NCBI GenBank assembly: GCA_022842245.1
Contig: JALHPZ010000001.1
Location: 292,702 to 356,701, forward strand
Direction: 5' to 3'
Length of the DNA stretch: 64,000 nucleotides
Source of the DNA: Gemmataceae bacterium
GTDB taxonomy: Bacteria; Planctomycetota; Planctomycetia; Gemmatales; Gemmataceae
Shown: piece after piece, positions 16,444 through 24,600 of the stretch
Layout of the letters: every line of letters starts with the position of its first letter
How positions within the stretch are numbered: the stretch's first letter is position 1
The notes under the pieces: model-generated
Seen by the model: only the letters and a program-made list of their open reading frames with translations
What the model was told of the DNA's origin: nothing
The model's database searches: none
Made by a program: the position numbers and the translations under genes

Positions 16444-16968
16444 ATGACTTCCGAACAGCGACAACTGCTATCCGAGAAGCTGACGGCCAACGCCCAAAGG
16501 CGCCTCGCTGCTGAATACCTTTCTGCTCTCGGGGCGGACACGCGTTCCACTCTGGCTCAGTCGCGGGTCGTTGTCCGGCCAGAGAGCGACCCAATAGTCG
16601 CATTCCGTCAGTTCGACAGGCACGGTCTTCAACTGGAGCAGGTGATCCATCCTGCCGGGTACACGTACGCGCTCTACGATGAGCCCGATGAGGTGTACGC
16701 TGCGGTGCGAATGTTCGGGATTGGTTCGGACGCAGCCTTGGGGTACTTCTGTCCGACGTTCTTCGCGTCGTCAGCCGACCCGCCGGTGTTCGAGGTGCCA
16801 TTCGGGTGGGCGCGGGCGCATTTCCCGGCACTGCATGCCGTGGCCAGACAAGGGTGTAACCTGACGACGCGTGGCGGCGAGGCGGGCATACTCAGTCGCG
16901 TGACATGCGGCTGGCATGACCGACATGCGGATGATCGGGTCCATGAACTTGCGTGCTGGGGCGGGTAG
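16444..16968 (+). CDS. hypothetical protein (island gene 1)
   Basis: A 174-residue soluble protein without signal peptide or membrane segments, starting MTSEQRQLLSEKLTANAQ. The middle (HPAGYTYALYDEPDEVYAAV, about 77-96) looks like a real globular protein. The last ~40 residues are His/Arg/Cys-rich and less convincing, so the native end may have been replaced. AAGG precedes the ATG. Composition is less GC-biased at third positions than neighbouring core genes, consistent with acquisition. The stop codon is followed within 3 bases by the attC-like hairpin. Family not recognised. Confidence 0.55.
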   Translation: MTSEQRQLLSEKLTANAQRRLAAEYLSALGADTRSTLAQSRVVVRPESDPIVAFRQFDRHGLQLEQVIHPAGYTYALYDEPDEVYAAVRMFGIGSDAALGYFCPTFFASSADPPVFEVPFGWARAHFPALHAVARQGCNLTTRGGEAGILSRVTCGWHDRHADDRVHELACWGG

Positions 16969-16971
16969 CCG

Positions 16972-17069
16972 GCAGAACCAGCGGATCAAGCTGACCGGGG
17001 CCGCATTCTGGTTTTGCGCGGCATGAAGGTTTTGCAGGCGGCCCCGGCAGCTTATCCTTAACGTTCGGC
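16972..17069 (+). mobile_element. integron attC-like recombination site
   Basis: A 98-bp imperfect palindrome between two short genes. The outer boxes are GCAGAAC (16972-16978) and GTTCGGC (17063-17069). The inner arms are GGATCAAGCTGACCGGGG plus CCGC (16983-17004) and GCGGCCCCGGCAGCTTATCC (17038-17057). The arms pair fully except for two unpaired bases on the left arm (C16987 and A16994). Extrahelical bases on one arm, R-like outer boxes and a position just after one stop codon and just before the next gene's GGAGG are hallmarks of attC sites. The outer boxes deviate from the RYYYAAC/GTTRRRY consensus by one G/C. No integrase gene is in the window. Confidence 0.5.
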
Positions 17070-17084
17070 GGCGGAGGGCAGCGT

Positions 17085-17483
17085 GTGCGAAAGCGCAAGA
17101 CAGATGCCGAAGTGGTCGCCGTCAAGGACGAGGACGACCAGCGTCCAATTCCTACGGCTTGGCGTCCAATCTTTTGCGAGATCGTGAAGTCTTTCGTTCA
17201 CGGCGACTATCGACTCACCGGAGGCGTGCCGGGCGTAGCACGAGTATCAAAGGGTGTAGCAAAGCAGATTGAGGAGTACATCCACGACTACGGAGAGACC
17301 TTAATCGAGCTACCCGACAAGACGTGGAAATCGTCCGTCTGTATTTGGGCGGGCAATCGATGGGACGCTTTGATTGATCTCTGGACGGAGGAAGAGGGGC
17401 GAAGCGATTTGGTGTTGATGGCGCAGGTTTCGGAGTCAAAGACCGGTTTCGCGTTCAAAATCGACATGGTTTGTGTGCCGTAG
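17085..17483 (+). CDS. DUF7668-like hypothetical protein (island gene 2)
   Basis: A 132-residue soluble protein starting at GTG with GGAGG 8 bases upstream. After a charged N-terminal tail it shows a compact conserved-looking domain: IVKSFVHGDYRL near residues 31-42, GVPGVARVSKG, EEYIHDYGETLIELP near 62-76, TWKSSVCIWAG and LIDLWTEEEGRSDLVL near 94-109. I recognise this as resembling the DUF7668 family of small proteins of unknown function. It lies between the attC-like site and the first copy of the 133-bp direct repeat, so it looks like a single-gene cassette. Function unknown. Confidence 0.7.
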   Translation: MRKRKTDAEVVAVKDEDDQRPIPTAWRPIFCEIVKSFVHGDYRLTGGVPGVARVSKGVAKQIEEYIHDYGETLIELPDKTWKSSVCIWAGNRWDALIDLWTEEEGRSDLVLMAQVSESKTGFAFKIDMVCVP

Positions 17484-17485
17484 CA

Positions 17486-17618
17486 AGACGCCGAACCCGG
17501 ATAAGGTTTCTTTAGTCAAGAGAAAAATTAACCCACTGCACGGCTGATGCTTCCGCATTCAGCGTGTCCGATCCGGGGCAGAGCGTTCTCGCGGACCCAA
17601 CGGCTTCTGGCGATCGAT
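17486..17618 (+). repeat. 133-bp direct repeat, copy 1
   Basis: Starts AGACGCCGAACCCGGATAAG, 3 bases after the stop of island gene 2, and continues through an AT-rich core (TCAAGAGAAAAATTAACCC) to GGCGATCGAT. Copy 2 at 18520-18652 matches at 127 of 133 positions, with no gaps. The first 16 bases include the GCCGAAC...GGATAAG core also present (inverted) at the right end of the attC-like hairpin. Confidence 0.9.
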
Positions 17619-17831
17619 CGCCTCGGTGTCCGCCCGGAACGATCGCGATGACCGACCGGCGACGGCACCCAACACGGATTCGGACTCACGCGGCCACTGA
17701 CACAGTGGTGTCAGCGGCGGCGAGGCCTGCTCAGTTCGCAGGCCGGTCCCGATGCTCTTGCGTTCCCCCCGCTCGGGCCATTCAAGGCGGCTGGCTCATC
17801 GCCGAGGCGATGTCCCGTTAGGTGCGGCGTC
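17619..17831. other. gene-free segment of the island
   Basis: No convincing coding sequence between the direct repeat and the palindrome. A short inverted repeat CTGACAC/GTGTCAG lies at 17697-17714. The open frame 17564-17821 has low-complexity Arg/Pro/Ala composition and no ribosome-binding site. Confidence 0.5.
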
Positions 17832-17902
17832 CGGCGAACGGGCGGTGTCAGCCCTCCGGTGTTTGGCCCACGACCGGCGGACTGACGTCGCGCCGTTCGC
17901 CG
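17832..17902. repeat. large imperfect palindrome, copy 1 (REP/MITE-like)
   Basis: The ends are CGGCGAACGG (17832-17841) and CCGTTCGCCG (17893-17902). The arms continue inward with GTCAG-CC-CCGGT against ACCGGCGGACTGAC, giving about 30-bp arms with a ~10-base loop. A related palindrome lies at 18659-18733. The element abuts the truncated transposase fragment, so it may have inserted into or replaced an IS element. Confidence 0.7.
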
Positions 17903-17908
17903 GGACAT

Positions 17909-17962
17909 ATCCCCGTTGAACTTGCCGAGATTGACGGCGAGAATGGGGAGCGTCGAGTCCAT
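17909..17962 (-). pseudogene. possible 5' fragment of an IS110-family transposase
   Basis: On the minus strand a GGAGG-preceded ATG opens a frame reading MDSTLPILAVNLGKFN. This closely resembles the N terminus of IS110-type (DEDD) transposases, where 'VAVDLGKFNS' carries the first catalytic Asp. Here that position is Asn. After about 18 codons the similarity ends abruptly at the palindrome boundary (17902). Only the first codons survive, and no right end or remaining transposase is seen in the window. Identification rests on a short motif. Confidence 0.4.
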
Positions 17963-18061
17963 CGCGTGCCTCCGGTGGGGAGAAGCGGGCGACACCGGCT
18001 AGCGTAGCCGACGCACCCGGCATGCATGGATTCTTTCGGCGGCGGAGGCGCGGAGGGGCGG

Positions 18062-18538
18062 ATGTCGCGGCTGACATGGTCCGACCTGCTGATCGACGAC
18101 ATCACGCCCGACCAGTTCCGCGCCTGGATCGCGCCGTGGGCCGGGGTGGTCGGCGGCACTGTCGCGCCGGCATTCCTGAGCAAGTTCGGGTTCTGGTTCC
18201 TCCGCCGGCCGGCGGGGGCCGTCGAGCTGCTCGATGTGTTCACCGGCCAGTTGCAGCAGGTGGCCGACGACTACGAGACGTTCGTCCGCGAGGTCAACGA
18301 GCCGTGGTGGCAGGAGGTGTACCTTCTCTCGGAGGTGGTCCTCCAACTGCACGAGGCGGGCAAGGTGCCGGGGCCGGGCCAGTGCTACGCCCTCGCCCCG
18401 CACCCAGCCCTCGGCGGCCCGAACCCGGCCAACGGCGAGGCGGTCGATCCGCGGTTCGTGCTGGTCGTGGATGTCGTCGTCTGGCAGTCCATCTGTGCGC
18501 AGTCGTTGGGTGTGGCCCCAGACGCCGAACACGGATAA
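18062..18538 (+). CDS. DUF1851/Tdi1-like immunity-type protein (island gene 3)
   Basis: A 158-residue soluble protein. The sequence LTWSDLLIDDITPDQFRAWI, then WFLRRPAGAVELLDVFTGQL near residues 45-64, EVYLLSEVVLQLHEAGKVPG near 87-106, ECYALAPHPALGGPNP-like 'CYALAPHPALGGPNP' and the ending VVWQSICAQSLGV resemble the DUF1851/T6SS Tdi1-type family, members of which include immunity proteins to interbacterial toxins. No toxin gene is adjacent. The ATG at 18062 is preferred over the one at 18026 because GGAGGGG lies 6 bases upstream. The last codons and TAA stop lie inside the second copy of the 133-bp repeat. Confidence 0.72.
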   Translation: MSRLTWSDLLIDDITPDQFRAWIAPWAGVVGGTVAPAFLSKFGFWFLRRPAGAVELLDVFTGQLQQVADDYETFVREVNEPWWQEVYLLSEVVLQLHEAGKVPGPGQCYALAPHPALGGPNPANGEAVDPRFVLVVDVVVWQSICAQSLGVAPDAEHG

Positions 18539-18652
18539 GGTTTCTTTAGTCAAGAGAAAAATTAACCCACTGCACGGCTGATGCTTTCGCAATCAGCGTG
18601 TCCGATTCGGGGCGGTGCGTTCTCGCGGACCCAACGGCTTCTGGCGATCGAT
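18520..18652 (+). repeat. 133-bp direct repeat, copy 2
   Basis: Same length as the copy at 17486-17618 and 127 of 133 bases identical. It provides the last six codons and stop of island gene 3. The two copies bracket a 901-base segment holding the palindrome, the IS110-like fragment and island gene 3. They could recombine to delete it, or may have arisen when that segment was inserted or duplicated. Confidence 0.9.
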
Positions 18653-18658
18653 GGTCAC

Positions 18659-18733
18659 GGTGAACGGCGCGGCGTCAGCCCGCCGGTGGTCCACCAACCC
18701 CACGACCGGCGAACTCACGTCGCGCCGTTCGCC
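18659..18733. repeat. large imperfect palindrome, copy 2 (REP/MITE-like)
   Basis: The left arm GGTGAACGGCGCGGCGTCAG and the right arm ending CGCGCCGTTCGCC pair over about 31 bases with a few mismatches and a ~12-base loop (18659-18733). It is closely related to 17832-17902; both contain GTCAGCCC and CACGACCGGCG. It lies 7 bases after the second direct repeat and about 30 bases before the glnA promoter. Confidence 0.72.
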
Positions 18734-18762
18734 TTGGAAAGGTGGTGTTCCCCGCCGCTTCT

Positions 18763-18770
18763 GCTATACT
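18763..18770 (+). promoter_or_regulatory. glnA: extended -10 promoter element of glnA
   Basis: TGCTATACT (18762-18770) is an extended -10 sequence 73 bases before the glnA start codon. No well-spaced -35 is present, which is typical of extended -10 promoters. No sigma-54 GG-N10-GC signature was found, so nitrogen control through NtrC is not supported by the sequence. Confidence 0.4.
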
Positions 18771-18843
18771 GCCCTAACCCGCGATCTCACTTCCTCTCTC
18801 GCGGAACCGACGATCCGCCCTCCGCACCGAGAGGTTTTTCCCC

Positions 18844-20256
18844 GTGACTCCACGCGAAGTGCTCGCCTTCCTCCGCGAACGCGACGTCAAAGCGGTCGAC
18901 CTGCGATTCATGGACTTCCCCGGCCTCTGGAAACATTTCACCATACCGGCCGAACAACTCGACGAAAGCTCGTTCGAGGACGGCATCGGATTCGACGGTG
19001 CCAGCCTCCGTGGCTGGCAGGCGATCAACGAGTCGGACATGATCGTCGTGCCGCAGCCGGAGACGCCGTTCCTCGATCCGTTCCGGAACGAGACGACGCT
19101 GGTGATGATCTGCAACATCCAGGACCCGCTCACGAAGGAAGACTACAGCCGGGACCCGCGCAACGTGGCGAGGAAGGCCGTCAATTACATGAAGCAGACC
19201 GGCATCGCGGACGCGGCGTTCTTCGGGCCGTCGGTGGACTTTTTCGTGTTCGACGACGTGAAGTTCGACCAGACGAGCCATAGCGCGTTCTACTACGTGG
19301 ACAGCGTGGAGGGGGCGTGGAACAGCGGGCGGGACGAAAGGCCGAATCTCGGCAGCAAGATCCCGTACCGGCAGGGCTACTTCCCGTGCCCGCCGGCGGA
19401 CCAGACGCACGACCTGCGCAGCGAGATGATGCGCGTGATGATGGACAGCGGGCTGACGGTCGAGAGCCACCACCACGAGAAGGCGAGCGGCGGGCAGTGC
19501 ACGATCGACGTGCGGTACGGGGAACTGGTGCAAACGGCGGACAACGTGCTGAAGTACAAGTACATCGTGCGGAACGTCGCGCGGCGGCACGGCAAGACGG
19601 CGACGTTCATGCCGAAGCCGCTGTTCGACGAGTTCGGCTGCGGCATGCACGTCCACCTCTCGCTGGCCAAGGGCGGCAAGAACCTGTTCACCGGCAGTTC
19701 GTATTCGGGATTGTCCGAGACGGCGATGTACGCCATCGGCGGGCTGCTGAAACACGCGCCGGCGCTCGCCGCGTTCACGAACCCGACGACGAACAGCTAC
19801 AAGCGGCTGGTGCCGGGATTCGAGGCGCCGTCCGCGCTCGCGTACAGTCAGCGGAACCGCTCCGCGGCGATCCGTATCCCCGTCTACTCGTCACGTCCCG
19901 ATTCGAAGCGCATCGAATACCGCATGCCGGACGGCGCGGCCAACCCGTACCTGGCCTTCAGCGCGATCCTGATGGCGATGCTCGACGGCATCCGCACGCG
20001 CACGAACCCCGGCCCGCCGCTGGACAAGGACATCTACGACCTCGCCCCGGAGCAACTTCGCGACGTGCCGAAGCCGCCGGGCAGCCTCGACGAGGCGCTG
20101 ACGGCCTTGCAGAAGGACCACGAGTTCCTGATGCATTCGGACGTCTTCACCGAGGACGTGATCGAGACATGGATCGCCTTCAAGCGGAAGGAAGAAGTCG
20201 ACGCGATCCGCCTGCGCCCGCACCCGTACGAGTTCGCGCTGTACTTTGATAGCTGA
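18844..20256 (+). CDS. glnA: glutamine synthetase type I
   Basis: A 470-residue dodecameric-type enzyme making glutamine from glutamate, ammonia and ATP, the main route of ammonia assimilation. Starts with GTG. Motifs: DGSSL-like metal site 'GIGFDGASLRGW' near 48-59, the Glu/His cluster 'SHHHEKASGGQC' near 210-221, NPTTNSYKRLVPG at 313-325 and the RIEYRMPDGAANPYL segment near 356-370. Tyr398 in IYDLAPEQ corresponds to the adenylylated tyrosine of GSI-beta enzymes, so covalent control by GlnE is likely. Full length, single gene; a 24-bp perfect inverted repeat follows. Confidence 0.97.
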   Translation: MTPREVLAFLRERDVKAVDLRFMDFPGLWKHFTIPAEQLDESSFEDGIGFDGASLRGWQAINESDMIVVPQPETPFLDPFRNETTLVMICNIQDPLTKEDYSRDPRNVARKAVNYMKQTGIADAAFFGPSVDFFVFDDVKFDQTSHSAFYYVDSVEGAWNSGRDERPNLGSKIPYRQGYFPCPPADQTHDLRSEMMRVMMDSGLTVESHHHEKASGGQCTIDVRYGELVQTADNVLKYKYIVRNVARRHGKTATFMPKPLFDEFGCGMHVHLSLAKGGKNLFTGSSYSGLSETAMYAIGGLLKHAPALAAFTNPTTNSYKRLVPGFEAPSALAYSQRNRSAAIRIPVYSSRPDSKRIEYRMPDGAANPYLAFSAILMAMLDGIRTRTNPGPPLDKDIYDLAPEQLRDVPKPPGSLDEALTALQKDHEFLMHSDVFTEDVIETWIAFKRKEEVDAIRLRPHPYEFALYFDS

Positions 20257-20261
20257 TATCG

Positions 20262-20349
20262 GCCACAGATGAACACGGATGAAAACTGATCAGAAGAAAT
20301 CAAACCAATGATTTAGATAGATCTATTTTCATCCGTGTTCATCTGTGGC
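20262..20349. repeat. 24-bp perfect inverted repeat after glnA
   Basis: GCCACAGATGAACACGGATG plus AAAA (20262-20285) is repeated exactly in inverse at 20326-20349, with a 40-base AT-rich loop. It begins 6 bases after the glnA stop and ends 21 bases before the next gene. Similar 'gccacagatgaacacggatg' repeats are dispersed in many bacteria. It may also terminate or stabilise the glnA transcript. Confidence 0.85.
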
Positions 20350-20370
20350 TTAATTCTCTGGAACCTCTCC

Positions 20371-21666
20371 ATGCCCCGCTCGCTACTCGCCCTGCTCGTC
20401 ACGTTTGCCGTCTTCGCCGTCGTGGTGGCGCAGCGGCCCACCGAGGCACCACTCACGCCGCTACCCGTCGCCGACGCGAAACCGCAGTACTGGAAAGGGA
20501 ACATGCACACGCATTCCCTCTGGAGCGACGGCGATGACTTTCCCGAGATGATCGCAGACTGGTACAAGCGGCACGGATATCAGTTCCTCGCGCTGACCGA
20601 CCACAACATCATCGCCGACGCGGAGAAGTGGGTGGACGCCGAGACGACGCCGGTGCGGAAGAAGGCGGTGGAGAAGTACCAGGCCCGCTTCGGCAGGAAC
20701 TGGCTCGAATGGCGCGAAGAGAAGGGGAAGAAGCAGGTGCGCCTCAAGCCGCTACGGGAGTTCCGCAGCCTGCTGGAGGAGCCGGGGAAGTTCCTGTTCG
20801 TACCGGCGGAGGAGATCACGACGAAGTTCGCGAAGTACCCCGTTCACATGAACGGCATCAACCTGCGGGATGCGATCAAGCCGATCGAAGGCGCGAACGT
20901 GACGGAGACGATCCGCACGAACCTGAAACTCGCGGCGGAGCAGGAGGCGAAGACAACCTGGCCGAACGTGACGTTCCTGAACCACCCGAACTTCCAGTGG
21001 GGCGTGAAGGCGGAGGAGATGATCGCCGCCGAGGAACTACGCTACTTCGAGGTCTTCAACGGCCACTCCGGCGTCCGCAACTACGGCGACGAGACGCACG
21101 CGGGCTGCGAACGCATCTGGGACATCCTGCTCTCCGTTCGCTTGGGGAAACTCGGCCTGCCGGTCGTCTACGGCGTCGCCACCGACGATTCGCACGCCTA
21201 CCACGAGTTCGCCATCGGCAAGACGAACCCCGGCCGCGGCTGGTGCATGGTCCGCACGCAGCACCTCACGGCCGAGTCGATCGTCCGCGCGATGAAGGCG
21301 GGCGACTTTTACTTCTCCACCGGCGTGACCTTCGATTCAATCACGAAAGCCGACGGCAAGCTGACTCTCGCGATTCGCCCCGAGCCAGGCGTGACCTACA
21401 AGACCGAGTTCGTGGCGACGATGAAGGGCGCTCCGCTCGACAGCGAGCCGGTGAAGGACAAGGACGGCAAGGAACTGGATGTGACGCGGAAGTACAGCGA
21501 CGAGATCGGCAAGGTCGTAGACACGTCGACCGACGCGAATCCGAGCTACACGTTCACGGGGAATGAACTCTACGTTCGCGCCAAGGTGACGTCTTCGAAG
21601 CCGCACCCGAATCCGTACGCGAAGGGCGACACGGAGACGGCGTGGACGCAGCCGTTCACGCCGTGA
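20371..21666 (+). CDS. secreted PHP-domain phosphoesterase
   Basis: A 431-residue exported protein (hydrophobic signal at 4-20, cleavage near VVAQ) with a PHP metal-dependent phosphoesterase domain. The metal ligands of motif I are H46 and H48 in NMHTHSLWSDG; motif II is LTDHN (D77, H78). A downstream conserved His/Asp pair lies in 'ATDDSHAYHEF'. The PHP fold hydrolyses phosphate esters, or amide-like bonds in some members. The C-terminal ~110 residues look like a beta-sandwich. The in-frame ATG at 20335 lies inside the inverted repeat and is not used. Likely periplasmic; substrate unknown. Confidence 0.85.
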   Translation: MPRSLLALLVTFAVFAVVVAQRPTEAPLTPLPVADAKPQYWKGNMHTHSLWSDGDDFPEMIADWYKRHGYQFLALTDHNIIADAEKWVDAETTPVRKKAVEKYQARFGRNWLEWREEKGKKQVRLKPLREFRSLLEEPGKFLFVPAEEITTKFAKYPVHMNGINLRDAIKPIEGANVTETIRTNLKLAAEQEAKTTWPNVTFLNHPNFQWGVKAEEMIAAEELRYFEVFNGHSGVRNYGDETHAGCERIWDILLSVRLGKLGLPVVYGVATDDSHAYHEFAIGKTNPGRGWCMVRTQHLTAESIVRAMKAGDFYFSTGVTFDSITKADGKLTLAIRPEPGVTYKTEFVATMKGAPLDSEPVKDKDGKELDVTRKYSDEIGKVVDTSTDANPSYTFTGNELYVRAKVTSSKPHPNPYAKGDTETAWTQPFTP

Positions 21667-21669
21667 GGG

Positions 21670-24600
21670 TCAGGGCTTCGGCTTGAACTCGATCTTCTTG
21701 GCCGGGTCGCCGATGGGGGCGATCCAGTCCGCATCGAGCTGGCGGTAGGACGATGAGGCACGCCCCTTGGGGGGCGTCACGGCCTTCGCCTCGAAGAGCA
21801 ATTCGTCGCCCACCTTGAGCGCGTCGAGCGACTTGCGGTTCGCCGGGGTATCGGGGCAGTACAGGTCCAGTTCTCCGTATGTGAAGAAGCCGTTCTTGAG
21901 GTCGATCTTGAGCCGGCCTTCAAGGGCCGCGTAGCCTTCGTAGATCCCTCCGCCCCGCAGCGGATCGGTCGCGTTCGGGTTGCTGGTGTAGCGAACGTCG
22001 CGCCAGAGTTTTTCCGTGGCCGAGAAGTCGAGCGGAGGGATCGCGCGGCCCGCTTCCGTCACGAGCGACCGGGCGTTCGCCTTGCGAACCACGCTTTTGC
22101 CGCGCAGCTTGGGGCGATTCGACCCGTTGCCCGTCTCCTCGACGATCGCGTCGACCTCTACGAGGTCGCCGGACTTGTAGTCCTTAAGGAGGGCGTCGGA
22201 TGCGCCGGTGAGTTTGACGCGGGCGCTGCCCGAATGGTTTTTTTGCGGGGGATTGAGCGACAGCGTGAGGTCGTAGCTGCTGAACGAACTGTAACGGGCT
22301 TCGAAGCGAACCGCGGTGCCGACAGGCGGCGGGTTGCGGAAGAGCTTCGTGAATTCGTCGAGGGCGTTGGCGATGCGGAACGATTTCGGATCGCGCTTGC
22401 GGCCGGAAACGGCGGCCGCGTCGGGATCGCCGGGTCGCTCGATCCGGTCGAGGCGGACGAGTGGTACGTTTGTGTCGAACCGATCGGCGCCGGGAACGGG
22501 CGACTCGACGACGCCGGTGACGATGACCGTGTCAGCCTTCGCGCTCGATTCCTCCTGGGGGACGAAATCGGCGAGTTCGTCGACGAAAGCCTTGCCCGCG
22601 ACGCGGGCTTCGAAGGCGGTCAGCCCGGCGACCGAACCGGAGACGCCGACGAGCACGTGCGTGCCGTCACCAATGACGCGGAGCTTCTTCAACGGGCCGG
22701 TCCAACTCACCTCCGCGCCGATGTGGCGATCGGGGTTCGCGTAGACGGTGTCGGGGGTGGCATTGTTGCGGGGCATGTTGCTGCGGCGCTCGCCGAACTG
22801 CACGATGGTCGTTTCGGGTTTCCCGACCTTGCGGACGCGCAGGCAATCGGCCTGCATGGCGACATCGAGCGAGAACCCTTCGGCGCGCGGCGAAGGACCG
22901 GGGCCGAACATCGGCATGGCATGCGGTGCGGGCGGGGGGGGCGAGATCGCGACTTCCGCTTCGACCGTGTCGCCGGCGGCGTAGTCGATGAACTCTTCGA
23001 GCGAGGCGCCGGTCATGTGGCAGTTAAGCTGCGCGGCGCCTTCGGCCGTACCGCCCAGTTGCATCGTAAACGAGACGCCCGAAGCGGATTTGCCCATCCA
23101 TCGGAAGGCACCGGCGACGCGCCCGCGGGTTCCGTTGGCGGCCGCCGGGTTTCGGATCATGAACGTCGGCGAACGGCGAAGTTCCTCGTCGTTGGAGGGA
23201 ATCTCCACCCGACCGAGCGATCCGTCGATCCACGTGCCCGTCTGGCCGGATTTCTCGATGCCCTCGCCGCGAAACCCCCAATACGGCTGGGGCGAGCCAA
23301 CCGTGGTCATCGCGAATCGGGTCTCGAGCATCAACTCGCGGATCGCGGCGGGTGCCTGCGGCGACACCATGGCCTGCAGTTCCTCGCGCGGCGAGCGGGT
23401 GGCCAGCACGATCACGCGATCGCCGATGCGATAATCCATCATCGCCGCCGTTAGACTGGTCGATGGAAACTCGACGAGACAACCAACCGAGCGGCCGAAG
23501 GACATCGGGCCGGGAACGCTCCCGGCGAGGATGACCCAGGTCTTGTCTTCGTGCGTGCGCACCCCAACGAGGTCGCCGGCGAGAAGGAATTTCTTGGGAA
23601 CGGTCAGCGTCGCGGGCGCGCCGTTCGGATCGCTGGAAGGCGGAAACAAGCCCGAGGGAATCGAGCCGGCCATTGCACTTCGCATCATCTGGCCGAGCAT
23701 ATATTCGCCGAGCGATTTCGACTGAAATAATGGCAGATCCTTGATCGCCGCTTCCCGTGCGGTGCGGATTCGGCCCGCCATGTCGCGGTCAACGGGCTGC
23801 CAGCGCGGCGCGGCCTCCGCCAGGTTGGGCAGTTTGGCCCATTCCACCGGCGGCGTCGCGAGCCGACCGGGTGCGGCCGGGTCCACGCCGCGCAGTGACA
23901 CGCTGCCCGGGTTCCGGTCATCGTTCGCGGCGGAGCCGTTCGTTCTCGGGGAGAACGCGCCACTCGCGAACGCGACGGCGAGGATGGCGGCGGTGCCGAA
24001 CCCCGTGACGAGGGCCGGCAAGAGCCAAGACGATCGACGCGGCTTCGCCTCGCGCCGTCGTCGCGACCGGCGATCCCGCGGCGGTTGCACGATCGGTTCC
24101 ACGAGCGTCCGTTCCGCGCGAGGCGGCACGGTGGCGTCCTCCGCCCGCGACGGCAACGCCCGCGCGAGCACCGGCGCGGCCTCGACGGCGATCGCCTCCG
24201 CCGCGCTTGCCGACGCGTCCGCGTTCAGGCTCGCCTTCAAGGCGCGCATCACCTCGTCTGCCGATGCCGGCCGGAGCGAAGCGTCTTTCGCCAATAGCCG
24301 ATCCACCAACTCTACCAGCGACGGCGGCAGGTCCGGCGCGCCCAGTGCCACGCTCGGCAACGGCGCCGCCGTTGCGAGTTCCGCCAGGATCGCCATCACG
24401 TTGGACGTATTCGAATACGGCAGTTTCCCGGTCGCGAGCTGATATAGGATCACGCCGAGGGAATACAGGTCGGTGCGGTGGTCCACCTTCTCGCCGCGAG
24501 CCTGCTCGAGCGACATGTACGCGGGCGTGCCGAGCATGACGCCGGATTTGGTCATCTCCACCTTGCGATCGACCGGCCGCGCCAGGCCGAAGTCGATGAT

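Noticed and set aside
17564-17821. An 85-codon frame after the first direct repeat.
   Set aside because: Begins inside the repeat, has low-complexity Arg/Pro/Ala content and no ribosome-binding site.
18734-18843. Sigma-54 promoter for glnA.
   Set aside because: No GG-N10-GC (-24/-12) pattern. An extended -10 TGCTATACT explains the region better.
20335-20370. Upstream ATG for the PHP protein within the inverted repeat.
   Set aside because: It would add 12 residues before the signal peptide, and the codons come from the repeat.
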